NCBI GenBank assembly: GCA_038562555.1
Contig: JBCFBK010000007.1
Span: 1 to 64,000 of the forward strand
Length of the DNA: 64,000 nt
Origin: JBCFBK01 sp038562555
Lineage (GTDB): Bacteria > Bacteroidota > Bacteroidia > Bacteroidales > Prolixibacteraceae
Direction: 5' to 3'
In this document: piece by piece, positions 26,794 through 34,446 of the stretch
Numbering within the stretch: the stretch's first letter is position 1
Layout: each line of letters opens with the position of its first letter
The notes under the pieces: generated by a model
The model's input: the letters and a program-made list of their open reading frames with translations, nothing else
Told to the model about the DNA's origin: nothing
Database searches by the model: none
Translations under genes and position numbers: made by a program

Positions 26794-27006
26794 GCTATGA
26801 GCTATGAGCTATAAGCGATTAACTGTGAACCAAGCGTTCCCGGCTCTTTCCTGCCTATGCGCTATGCTCCTGCCCCATGCGCTGTGTTCTTTGCGCTATG
26901 CCCATACTCTATGCCCCATGCCTTTTTTGCCCTGTAACCTTGCCACCCTGCCACCTTTTCCCCGTCTCCGATCTCCATTCTCCGGTCTCCGCTATCAGCT
27001 ATACAT
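26791..27006. repeat. Word-repeat block between convergent genes
   Basis: About 210 bases built almost wholly of short words: GAGCTATGA units (26791-26816), CTATGC/CCCATGC units (about 26854-26922), CCTTGCCACCCTGCCACC (about 26938-26955), GTCTCCGATCTCC-type units (about 26963-26990) and AGCTGATAGC on the minus strand at the end. Both flanking genes take their stop codons from it: TGA of the M1 gene and TGA of the SDR gene. Confidence 0.8.
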
Positions 27007-27855
27007 TTCCTGTCCGCCGTTGGGATGCATGAACTGGCCGGTGGTGTAAGAACCGTCTTCTGAAGCCAGAAAAACATAGCATGGCGCCACCTCGCACGGC
27101 TGGCCGGCCCGTTTCATCAGCGATTGTTTTCCAAAATCCTTGTTATCTTCAAATGTCGAGACAATAAGCGGCGTCCAGACAGGCCCCGGAGCCACGCCGT
27201 TCACCCTGATTCCACGTTCCGCGACATTCCTCGCCAGTGCCCGGGTAAAGGAGGTAATTGCCCCGTTGGTAGCCGAATAGTCGAGAAAATGAGGACTGCC
27301 GTAGTAAGCCGTAACACTGCTGGTGGTAATAATGGAGTCCCCTTCATTCATATACTGTAAGGCTGGCTTCGCAAAGTAATACATTGCAAATATATTGGTG
27401 CGGAAGGTTTTTTCCATCAGGTCAAGATCCAGCTCCTGAATATTGTCCGTTGGATGTTGTTCTCCGGCATGCAGAACCAGGATGTTCAGTTTCATAAAAT
27501 GCCCAACGGTTTTTTCAACGGTCGTTTTACAAAACTCCGGATCCCGGATGTCGCCCCGGAACAACAGGCATTGTCTCCCCTCTTTTTCAACCAGCCGTTT
27601 TGTTTCCTCAGCGTCGCGATCTTCCGACAAATACACAATGGCCACATCGGCTCCTTCGCGCGCATAATGAACGGCTACGGCACGCCCGATACCTGAGTCA
27701 CCGCCGGTAATCAGCGCCACTTTGTCCAAAAGCTTGTTGCTTCCCCGGTAATCATCCCTGATATAAACCGGCTGCGGATCCATCAGATGCTCCTGTCCCG
27801 GCACTTCCTGTGTTTGTTGATGAATTTGTTCAGATGCTTTTTCATAATCTTCCAT
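26995..27855 (-). CDS. Short-chain dehydrogenase of the general-stress YdaD/YhdF type, active site altered
   Basis: NAD(P)-binding Rossmann protein of 286 residues with the N-terminal extension of stress-type SDRs (PQPVYIRDDYRGSNKLLDKVALITGGDSGIGRA). The glycine motif TGGDSGIG and the catalytic Ser (IITTSSVTAYY) and Tyr are present. Two key sites differ: the YxxxK motif reads YSATN, with AAC replacing the catalytic Lys, and the NNAG motif reads LHAG (LVLHAGEQHP, where relatives have VNNAAEQHP). The protein is otherwise intact and ends normally. It may be inactive as an oxidoreductase or have changed function; this is inferred. Confidence 0.88.
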   Translation of the reverse strand: MEDYEKASEQIHQQTQEVPGQEHLMDPQPVYIRDDYRGSNKLLDKVALITGGDSGIGRAVAVHYAREGADVAIVYLSEDRDAEETKRLVEKEGRQCLLFRGDIRDPEFCKTTVEKTVGHFMKLNILVLHAGEQHPTDNIQELDLDLMEKTFRTNIFAMYYFAKPALQYMNEGDSIITTSSVTAYYGSPHFLDYSATNGAITSFTRALARNVAERGIRVNGVAPGPVWTPLIVSTFEDNKDFGKQSLMKRAGQPCEVAPCYVFLASEDGSYTTGQFMHPNGGQEMYS

Positions 27856-28061
27856 AATGTTGTCGTTTTAATTTTGTTTCAAAGCACGATACCAATAGTG
27901 TACCGCAGTCAAAAAACCGGATATACGCGGGTTTATGGACCAACAGGGAGTCGTTCCTTCCACAAAGCGGGGAAAATATTCATCACGGGGAAGAATCACC
28001 GCCCGGGACTTTCCCGGCAACCGATTTCTTCTTATTTTAGCTGAAACAAAATTGTAATGCC

Positions 28062-28934
28062 ATGAAGTTCGGACAAGTAGAAAACTCAGAAACAATCGAT
28101 TTTAGCTTACCGGAAGACCATCCGCGAACCGCAGAAATTCTGAAAAAAGCCAGTACCAAAAAGCCTGAAGTGTACGTGGGATGTGCCAAATGGAATAAAA
28201 CGGACCTGAAAAATTTTTATCCCCGTGGCACCAAAGATGAGCTGGCGTATTATGCCACACAGTTTAATTCCATTGAACTGAACGCCACGTTCTACAATAT
28301 GTACGACGCCGAAAAAATCATCGGATGGAAGGAAAAAACGCCCGGCGACTTCCGGTTTTTCCCCAAGGTAAACCAGCTCATCAGCCATTTGAAGCGCCTG
28401 AACAACACGGATCCGGTCGTTGAAGAGTACTGCGATATCATCAGTCATTTTGAAGAGAAACTCGGGATGGTTTTCCTGCAGTTGCACAACAACTTCGGTT
28501 ACAAAAACTTTGAAAAACTGGCTCATTTTATCGAGATATTCCCAAAAGCCATCCCTCTGGCAGTGGAAATGAGGCATACCGAATGGTTCACCGACGAAAA
28601 GATTGCCAATGAAGTCTTTGCCTTTTTTGAAAAACACAATACGACCAACGTGCTGGTCGACACGGCAGGAAGACGCGACATGCTGCACATGCGCCTGACC
28701 ACTCCTGTTGCTTTTGTGCGCTACGTGGGATCGAACGAGCCGCAAAGAGACCGCGAACGATTGGATCTATGGGTTGAACGCCTGAAAAAATGGTTCGATC
28801 TGGGCCTCAGAAATATTTATTTCTTTGTTCACCAGAATATCGAAAAAGAATCGCCCCTGCTGTCCGCCTATTTCATTGAGCGCCTCAACAAGGCGCTGGA
28901 TCTGGATTTAAGAATTCCGTCAACATTAACATAA
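28062..28934 (+). CDS. DUF72 domain protein (YecE-like)
   Basis: Cytosolic TIM-barrel protein of 290 residues. DUF72 marks are VYVGCAKWNKTDLKNFYPRGTKDELAYYATQFNSIELNATFYNMY, FFPKVNQLISHLKRL, GMVFLQLHNNF, LAVEMRHTEWFTDE and RLTTPVAFVRYVGSNEPQRDRERLDLWVERLKKW. The family is widespread and its reaction is unknown; it belongs to a TIM-barrel superfamily with possible endonuclease-like members. A single gene with no clear operon partner. Confidence 0.93.
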   Translation: MKFGQVENSETIDFSLPEDHPRTAEILKKASTKKPEVYVGCAKWNKTDLKNFYPRGTKDELAYYATQFNSIELNATFYNMYDAEKIIGWKEKTPGDFRFFPKVNQLISHLKRLNNTDPVVEEYCDIISHFEEKLGMVFLQLHNNFGYKNFEKLAHFIEIFPKAIPLAVEMRHTEWFTDEKIANEVFAFFEKHNTTNVLVDTAGRRDMLHMRLTTPVAFVRYVGSNEPQRDRERLDLWVERLKKWFDLGLRNIYFFVHQNIEKESPLLSAYFIERLNKALDLDLRIPSTLT

Positions 28935-29024
28935 ATCATATACGCATTAAACCATAACCGCGAATACGAGTCAAACACCCGTACCAATCAATTCCATTAC
29001 CATCTGTTAACCAACCAACTGCGT

Positions 29025-31622
29025 ATGCGATTTAAAATATTCTGTGCGCTCTTATGCTGCTCTTCGGCTTTGGCATACGGGCAAACGTCATTAACCGATA
29101 GTGTTACGATGCTTTTTACGCGCCAGATGCTGGCTTTTCCACAAGAAAAAGTTTACCTGCACACCGATAAATCCTGTTATGTGGCGGGCGAAAAAATCTG
29201 GTTCCGGGCTCATCTCGCCGATGCCTCGATGCACATACCGGCAACCGTAAGCCGCTATCTTTATGTGGAGCTGATCGATCCGCTCGATTCGGTGCTGGTC
29301 AGGGTTAAGATCCGTCCCGAAAACGGGTGCTATGCCGGCCGGATAGAGGTGCCCGAAGACAGCCCGGAAAGCAGCTACGAATTGCGCGCTTACACCAATT
29401 TCATGCGCGGTATCGGCGAAGACTATTTGTATGCCAAAAGCATTCTGATCGGTCATCCGCAATCCCGTTCAGTCGTGGCCGACGCCAAATTCGAATTTGA
29501 GTCGGAACGGAGAATATCGGCCGAATTTCAGTTTCAAAATTCTGATTTCACTGCGTTAAAGCCCGAAACGATCACGGTCAGGATAAATAATGGAAACCCG
29601 ATGACGCTGAAGGCTGAGGAAGACGGAAGGGCGGGGGTTAAATTCAGTCTCCCCCCCGATTCAAAGCACCGGATCGTCCTGCTGGAATCGGTACAAAACA
29701 AATACCGGTACCGGAAGTATATCTCGATTCCCCTTCCCGACAATGATCCTGATCTGTCGTTCTACCCTGAAGGTGGTGTTTTACTGACCGGAACGGCCGG
29801 CAGGGTGGCTTTCAAAGCACTGAAGCCTGATGGAAGGCCTGCCGATGTTGAAGGCATTATTTACGACAGTGACCACAACGAAATTTCGGATTTTAAGTCC
29901 GCCCACCTGGGCATGGGCAGTTTCACGATTATACCACAGGAAGGAAAAACCTACTACGCAGTTATTAAAAATTCTGAGAAACACTTCGCGCTTCCTCCTG
30001 CAGCAACAACCGGATATGCGCTGACCAGCCGCTGGTTAAAGGACAGGCTGTTTATTGCCGTACTTAAACCGGCCGGCATCATACAACAGGATAAGCTCTA
30101 TCTGATCGGACACACGCGTGGAATGGTCAACTTCGTGACCAGGTGGGAGCCGAAACGTGAGTTTCTCGCTCTGCCCGGCAAGTCATTTCCCTCAGGTGTA
30201 CTTCACCTGATCCTGGCCGATAAGAACATGAGGCCGCTGAGCGAACGGCTGGTTTTCATCAACAACCACGATCAGGCGCGGGTCAATTTCCATCCAGACA
30301 AGGCTACCTACGCGGGACGCTCCCTGGTCAGTACCCGGATCGGGATCACAGGCGGGGATCATACGCCGCTGCCTGCAAGCTTGTCCGTGGCGGTGACCGA
30401 TGACCGGGAAGTTCAGACCGACAGCACGTCGAACATCCTGACATCGCTGCTGCTCACATCAGACCTGAAGGGCAAAATCGAAAATCCCGCTTATTACTTC
30501 CGCGAAGGGAGCGAACCGGCCGCTGCATTGGATCTGCTTATGCTGACCCAGGGATGGCGCAGGTATAACGTGCCGGACCTGCTTTCCGGTAAACTTTCCC
30601 GGCCGACCACTTTCCTCGAAGTTGGGCCTGAGATCTCCGGAACAGTAAAAACATTGCTCATGGGAAAGCCCGAAGCGGATATTCCGGTAACGATCCTCTC
30701 GCTGAAAGGCGACTATGTGGAATCGGTCAACACCGACAGCCTGGGGCATTTCTATTTCAGGAACGGAGAATTACCCGACAGCACCCGGTATATCGTTCAG
30801 GTCATGCCAGGCAAGGGAATGAAGCGGTTTGAACTGCTCATAAACACAGATGAATACCCGCCGCACCTGTTAAAGCCCCTTCCGGCACAGGTAAACCGGC
30901 AATTGCTCATAAAATACGGAGAAAAAACAGAACAGAAATACACCTACGAAAATGGGATCCGGAACATTTACCTGGACGAAATAACGGTCACTGCCGCCCG
31001 GAAACAGGTTCGTAAGTCAGAGTATTACTCGTATGCCGACAACAGTATCACAGAAGATGTCATTGACCGGTTCCACCCCTCCAATATCCGGATGTTACTC
31101 ATGCAACTGCCCGGGGTCATGGTAACAGGCGACAAGATATCGATCCGGGGGCAGGGTGATCCATTGCTCGTAGTCGATGGCATAACCATGGATATCAGCA
31201 ATCTGGATATGATCAACGTCTTTGACGTGGCGCAGGTCGATGTGCTTAAGAATGCTTCAAACACGGCAGTTTTCGGATCACAGGGCGGCAATGGCGTCAT
31301 CGTCATTTTCACCAAAGAAGGTAAGATCTCCTTTGAGCCAAAGCCTTTTCACATCAAAACCATTATGCCTCTTGGCTATCAGCAGCCGGTGGCGTTTTAT
31401 GCCCCGAAATACGACACGCCCGAGGCCAGGGCATACACAAATCCCGATCTGCGCACCACCATTCACTGGGAACCGAACGTACAAACCGACAGCACCGGCG
31501 TAGCCACATTGAACTTCTATACCGCCGATGCTGAAACCAGTTATTCCGTGATCATGGAAGGAATCGCAGCCGATGGAAAACTCATTCACTACGAAGGAAA
31601 GATTATGCGCAAGGAAGAATAA
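29025..31622 (+). CDS. MG2-domain protein with a C-terminal TonB plug but no barrel
   Basis: Exported protein of 865 residues. A signal peptide (1-19) precedes an MG2/macroglobulin-like domain (EKVYLHTDKSCYVAGEKIWFRAHLAD, SSYELRAYTNFMR). Further beta-sandwich domains follow, then DEITVTAARK and a TonB plug (about 680-775: MLLMQLPGVMV, DPLLVVDGITMD, VAQVDVLKNASNTAVFGSQGGNGVIVIFTK). Only about 90 residues remain, ending with VATLNFYTADAETSYSV, so no receptor barrel is encoded. Similar plug-only proteins occur in other Bacteroidota; the role is unknown, perhaps assembly or processing at the outer membrane. Confidence 0.82.
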   Translation: MRFKIFCALLCCSSALAYGQTSLTDSVTMLFTRQMLAFPQEKVYLHTDKSCYVAGEKIWFRAHLADASMHIPATVSRYLYVELIDPLDSVLVRVKIRPENGCYAGRIEVPEDSPESSYELRAYTNFMRGIGEDYLYAKSILIGHPQSRSVVADAKFEFESERRISAEFQFQNSDFTALKPETITVRINNGNPMTLKAEEDGRAGVKFSLPPDSKHRIVLLESVQNKYRYRKYISIPLPDNDPDLSFYPEGGVLLTGTAGRVAFKALKPDGRPADVEGIIYDSDHNEISDFKSAHLGMGSFTIIPQEGKTYYAVIKNSEKHFALPPAATTGYALTSRWLKDRLFIAVLKPAGIIQQDKLYLIGHTRGMVNFVTRWEPKREFLALPGKSFPSGVLHLILADKNMRPLSERLVFINNHDQARVNFHPDKATYAGRSLVSTRIGITGGDHTPLPASLSVAVTDDREVQTDSTSNILTSLLLTSDLKGKIENPAYYFREGSEPAAALDLLMLTQGWRRYNVPDLLSGKLSRPTTFLEVGPEISGTVKTLLMGKPEADIPVTILSLKGDYVESVNTDSLGHFYFRNGELPDSTRYIVQVMPGKGMKRFELLINTDEYPPHLLKPLPAQVNRQLLIKYGEKTEQKYTYENGIRNIYLDEITVTAARKQVRKSEYYSYADNSITEDVIDRFHPSNIRMLLMQLPGVMVTGDKISIRGQGDPLLVVDGITMDISNLDMINVFDVAQVDVLKNASNTAVFGSQGGNGVIVIFTKEGKISFEPKPFHIKTIMPLGYQQPVAFYAPKYDTPEARAYTNPDLRTTIHWEPNVQTDSTGVATLNFYTADAETSYSVIMEGIAADGKLIHYEGKIMRKEE

Positions 31623-31675
31623 TCGAAACGTACCGATCCTGCTCCCGATATAAAAGAGCGGATCCTAATCATCAA

Positions 31676-31712
31676 TTTTCCCGGCAGGAAATCCATCTCC
31701 TGCCGGGGAAAA
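31676..31712. terminator. Bidirectional terminator between convergent genes
   Basis: A GC-rich stem (CCCGGCAGGA with TCCTGCCGGGG, one bulged base) is flanked by T4 and A4 tracts, so it can serve both the plug protein gene (plus) and the isomerase gene (minus). Confidence 0.8.
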
Positions 31713-31715
31713 CGA

Positions 31716-33134
31716 TCAGCAAACTTTCACGACTTCCATTTCAAGCAGTGCGCCAAGCTTTTGAATCTTCGATGAGATATGCCCCAACCCGACTGCACAG
31801 TGATGGGCAGGGCCATGCTGATTCCAGTCGTTGACAAACGTCCGTGCTCCAATTGAAAACTTATAGCGGCTGTTGGTGTTCCCGATCTCAAGAATCGGTC
31901 CCGGAACAGATTCACCTTCTGCCACCAGCAGCATCAGCTTGCCGTCAGAGGCCTCGACAACCGAAAGCAAGGTTACCGGTCCATATTTGACGGTCATTTC
32001 AACCGAAAGCCCCTTTCCCACTTTCCCGTGATAAACCTTCAGCGGACGCACTTTTGTTTTTCCCTGCGCGATGGCAATATGTCCGGGTCCGTCGTGTCCC
32101 ATCAGCACCACATCATCGTTGAAATCCATGGCGTAATATTCGGTAAAAGAACCTCCCGCACCAAAGCTGTCCATGATCTTCATCGCCTGTACATTCTTCA
32201 CTTCATATTCGCCGGCCACCGGAATGCCGCGGGCGGTCAGCAGTGAATTACCAAGGATGATGGAACTGATGGCCTCTTCATTTTCGGAAATACCGGTGCC
32301 CTTATAAAAATAAGCCATCGAGCCCAGCTTCTTTTCCTGGACCAGCCGGTCGAGCGCCACGGACGTACAGGCTGCACGTTCCAGGTCTACCTGAGGACAG
32401 TCGTCCTGCACGTCAAATTCTCTTCGGAACAGCTGCACCCGTTCCGCGATCTGTCCCTCGGTAACCTCCCGGCACGCCTCAGCCAGTTCATCCACTTCCA
32501 CAACTTCCATGTGTCCGCCAAACGAGGCCATCTGGAGTGTCAGATCGGTGTAGATGTCGAGCATCCCTCCGTAGTAATGCCCCATCAGCCCCATCCGGTT
32601 ATGTTCCATGACCCCGGCAACCCGGGCGGCATCGATCCATTCGGAAATCTCGCTCCAGCACTCCGGATCGTCATTCAGCATGCCGGTAATCTGGCGAAAC
32701 CGGATCCCGGCACGCCTAAACACATTCGAAATCTCCGGTACCGGACAGGCAGAACAGGATGCCAGCCATTCGCCGGTCATCTTCTGCCGGTCATCCATCC
32801 GGTTAAACGCATCGTAGTTAATCGAGGCTTCGGGCGCCAGGTTCAGGATGATCACCGGAACTTTTGCCCTCCTCACTACAGGAAGAACAGTCGACGAAAG
32901 CGCATAGGTGGTCACATACAAAAAGATCAGATCGACATCAGCCTGCCGGAATACATGTCCGGCAGTTTCAGCCTTTTCGGTGTTGTCGACCATGCCCAGG
33001 TTGAAGATCTCCACACCGGGACGAGCCAGTTTCTCTTCCACGGTTTTCAAATAACCCAGCAGGCGGGCTTCCAGTCCTTCGAATTGCTCCCAGTACACGT
33101 CCAGTCCAATTCCAAACAATCCTATTTTAGTCAT
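31716..33134 (-). CDS. L-arabinose isomerase-like (araA/fucI superfamily) enzyme
   Basis: Predicted ketol isomerase of 472 residues interconverting an aldose and a ketose. The four expected metal ligands are visible: Glu in GISENEEA, Glu in AGEYEV, His in LMGHDGPGH and His in GPAHHCAVG. The N-terminal substrate-binding domain includes IFLYVTTYALSSTVLPV. The layout fits L-arabinose isomerase, but the sequence is divergent, so other pentoses or deoxyhexoses are possible. No kinase or epimerase partner is nearby; an AraC regulator is divergently placed and may control it. Confidence 0.8.
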   Translation of the reverse strand: MTKIGLFGIGLDVYWEQFEGLEARLLGYLKTVEEKLARPGVEIFNLGMVDNTEKAETAGHVFRQADVDLIFLYVTTYALSSTVLPVVRRAKVPVIILNLAPEASINYDAFNRMDDRQKMTGEWLASCSACPVPEISNVFRRAGIRFRQITGMLNDDPECWSEISEWIDAARVAGVMEHNRMGLMGHYYGGMLDIYTDLTLQMASFGGHMEVVEVDELAEACREVTEGQIAERVQLFRREFDVQDDCPQVDLERAACTSVALDRLVQEKKLGSMAYFYKGTGISENEEAISSIILGNSLLTARGIPVAGEYEVKNVQAMKIMDSFGAGGSFTEYYAMDFNDDVVLMGHDGPGHIAIAQGKTKVRPLKVYHGKVGKGLSVEMTVKYGPVTLLSVVEASDGKLMLLVAEGESVPGPILEIGNTNSRYKFSIGARTFVNDWNQHGPAHHCAVGLGHISSKIQKLGALLEMEVVKVC

Positions 33135-33141
33135 ATTACCA

Positions 33142-33383
33142 GATTAATAGATTTTTCAGATTTTCAGTAAAGCTTCAAAAAGTAAACTCAACGCAAAGAC
33201 GGCAAGGCGCTAAGTTGAGAAACGTTCATTCTATCGTATTTTGATTTCATGTGTATCTTTAATTCGATCTTATTATCCGCAATTTATGACTAATTTAGGG
33301 CTTTGTTCCTTTGTAAAATGATCGAATAACTTTAAATTCTGACACAATTTAGCCAGCAAGCTTTTAGCTGTTAGCTATTAGTA
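33142..33383. repeat. Word repeats between the isomerase and AraC genes
   Basis: Three kinds: AGATTAATAGATTTTTCAG and following AGATTTTCAG (33142-33168), only seven bases from the isomerase ATG; an ACGCAAAGACGGCAAGGCG word (33190-33214) flanked by CTCAAC/GTTGAG arms; and TTTTAGCTGTTAGCTATTAG (33362-33381), the reverse-strand form of the AGCTAAC words at 2918 and 40227. The rest of the 266-base gap holds nothing I recognise. Confidence 0.7.
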
Positions 33384-33400
33384 AAAACGAAATTAGATCC

Positions 33401-34306
33401 ATGACCAATCATACCTTTACGCAGGAAATCTATTATCCGGCGCACAGCACTTCCGATCAGCACTGGGGACTCACAGTAACCACGGCCGGATACCAGTCGG
33501 TTCCGCCACACAGTTCATATCCCGCAGGAAGCCATCCTCCCGGATATCTCTTCAACACAAAAAGGGGGCGGATCCTGAATGAATACCAGCTCATCTATGT
33601 CACAAAAGGCGAAGGGGTTCTTTCCACGGCATCCCTGCCCGAAACGCCGCTGAACGAAGGTGCTCTTTTTATGCTTTTCCCGGGTGAATGGCACACTTAC
33701 AGCCCCGATCCGAAAACGGGCTGGAATACCTTTTGGATTGGCTTCAGCGGTTTTGTAATCGAACAGCTGATAGCAGCCGGCTTTTTCGAAAAGACTGCTC
33801 CTGTCGTTCAGATGGGCTGCAATGAAAACATGGTCAGACTTTTTCAGGAAGTTCTCAGATTTGCCGGCGAAGAGCGTCCGGGATGCCAGCAGTTGCTGGC
33901 CGGTTATGTATCCTTGTTGCTGGGGCATATCGCCTATCTGAAGCGCAATGAATCGATTACAAACGACCGTGTTCATCTTTTGATCGATAAAGCGCGCATG
34001 CTGATGCGGGAAAACAGCATGCAGCATATTTCTGCTGAAGCGATTGCCGGTCAACTCAACATAAGCTATTCCTGGTTCCGCCGCTTTTTCAGAAAATACA
34101 CAGGCATGGCACCCGGACAATACCTGGCTCAGCTCCGTATCCGGCATGCCTGCGAATTACTGGAACAAACCAGCGTTCCGGTTCAGACAATCGCCGAACA
34201 ACTGCATTTCGAATCGTCCGGCTATTTTTCAGTTTATTTTAAACGGCAAACCGGCCTCAGCCCCCTGGAATACCGGAAAAACAAATTAAGGTCAACAGAC
34301 GACTAG
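33401..34306 (+). CDS. AraC-family transcriptional regulator with cupin sensor domain
   Basis: Regulator of 301 residues. The N-terminal half is an AraC-type cupin (ILNEYQLIYVTKGEGVLST, LFMLFPGEWHTYSPD, WNTFWIGFSGF), which usually binds a sugar. The C-terminal double helix-turn-helix is complete (ISAEAIAGQLNISYSWFRRFFRKYTGMAPGQYLAQLRIRHACELL and IAEQLHFESSGYFSVYFKRQTGLSPLEYRK). It is divergent from the isomerase gene and probably activates sugar use. Its TAG stop begins the repeat word ACTAGATTTTCAGAT. Confidence 0.93.
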   Translation: MTNHTFTQEIYYPAHSTSDQHWGLTVTTAGYQSVPPHSSYPAGSHPPGYLFNTKRGRILNEYQLIYVTKGEGVLSTASLPETPLNEGALFMLFPGEWHTYSPDPKTGWNTFWIGFSGFVIEQLIAAGFFEKTAPVVQMGCNENMVRLFQEVLRFAGEERPGCQQLLAGYVSLLLGHIAYLKRNESITNDRVHLLIDKARMLMRENSMQHISAEAIAGQLNISYSWFRRFFRKYTGMAPGQYLAQLRIRHACELLEQTSVPVQTIAEQLHFESSGYFSVYFKRQTGLSPLEYRKNKLRSTDD

Positions 34307-34440
34307 ATTTTCAGATAACAGACGGATGACAGAAATGGAGAGAACCGCCTTCAATAGAAAATCTACTTATCTTCAAATCCGACAATCTGAAAATTCGACC
34401 ACCAATAATCTAATAATCTGAAAATCTGATAATCTGAAAG
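34302..34440. repeat. AATCTGAAAATCTGATAATCTGA-type word repeats between convergent genes
   Basis: The word ACTAGATTTTCAGAT at 34302-34316 contains the araC-type stop codon. A second patch at about 34383-34440 is made of AATCTGA/AATCTAAT units on the opposite sense. The same 15-mer recurs at the stop codon of the GH106 gene at 61680-61694. Confidence 0.8.
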
Positions 34441-34446
34441 TCCTTT

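Noticed and set aside
26791..27006. CRISPR-like array
   Set aside because: Units are 7-12 bases, mixed in type and without regular spacers or cas genes.
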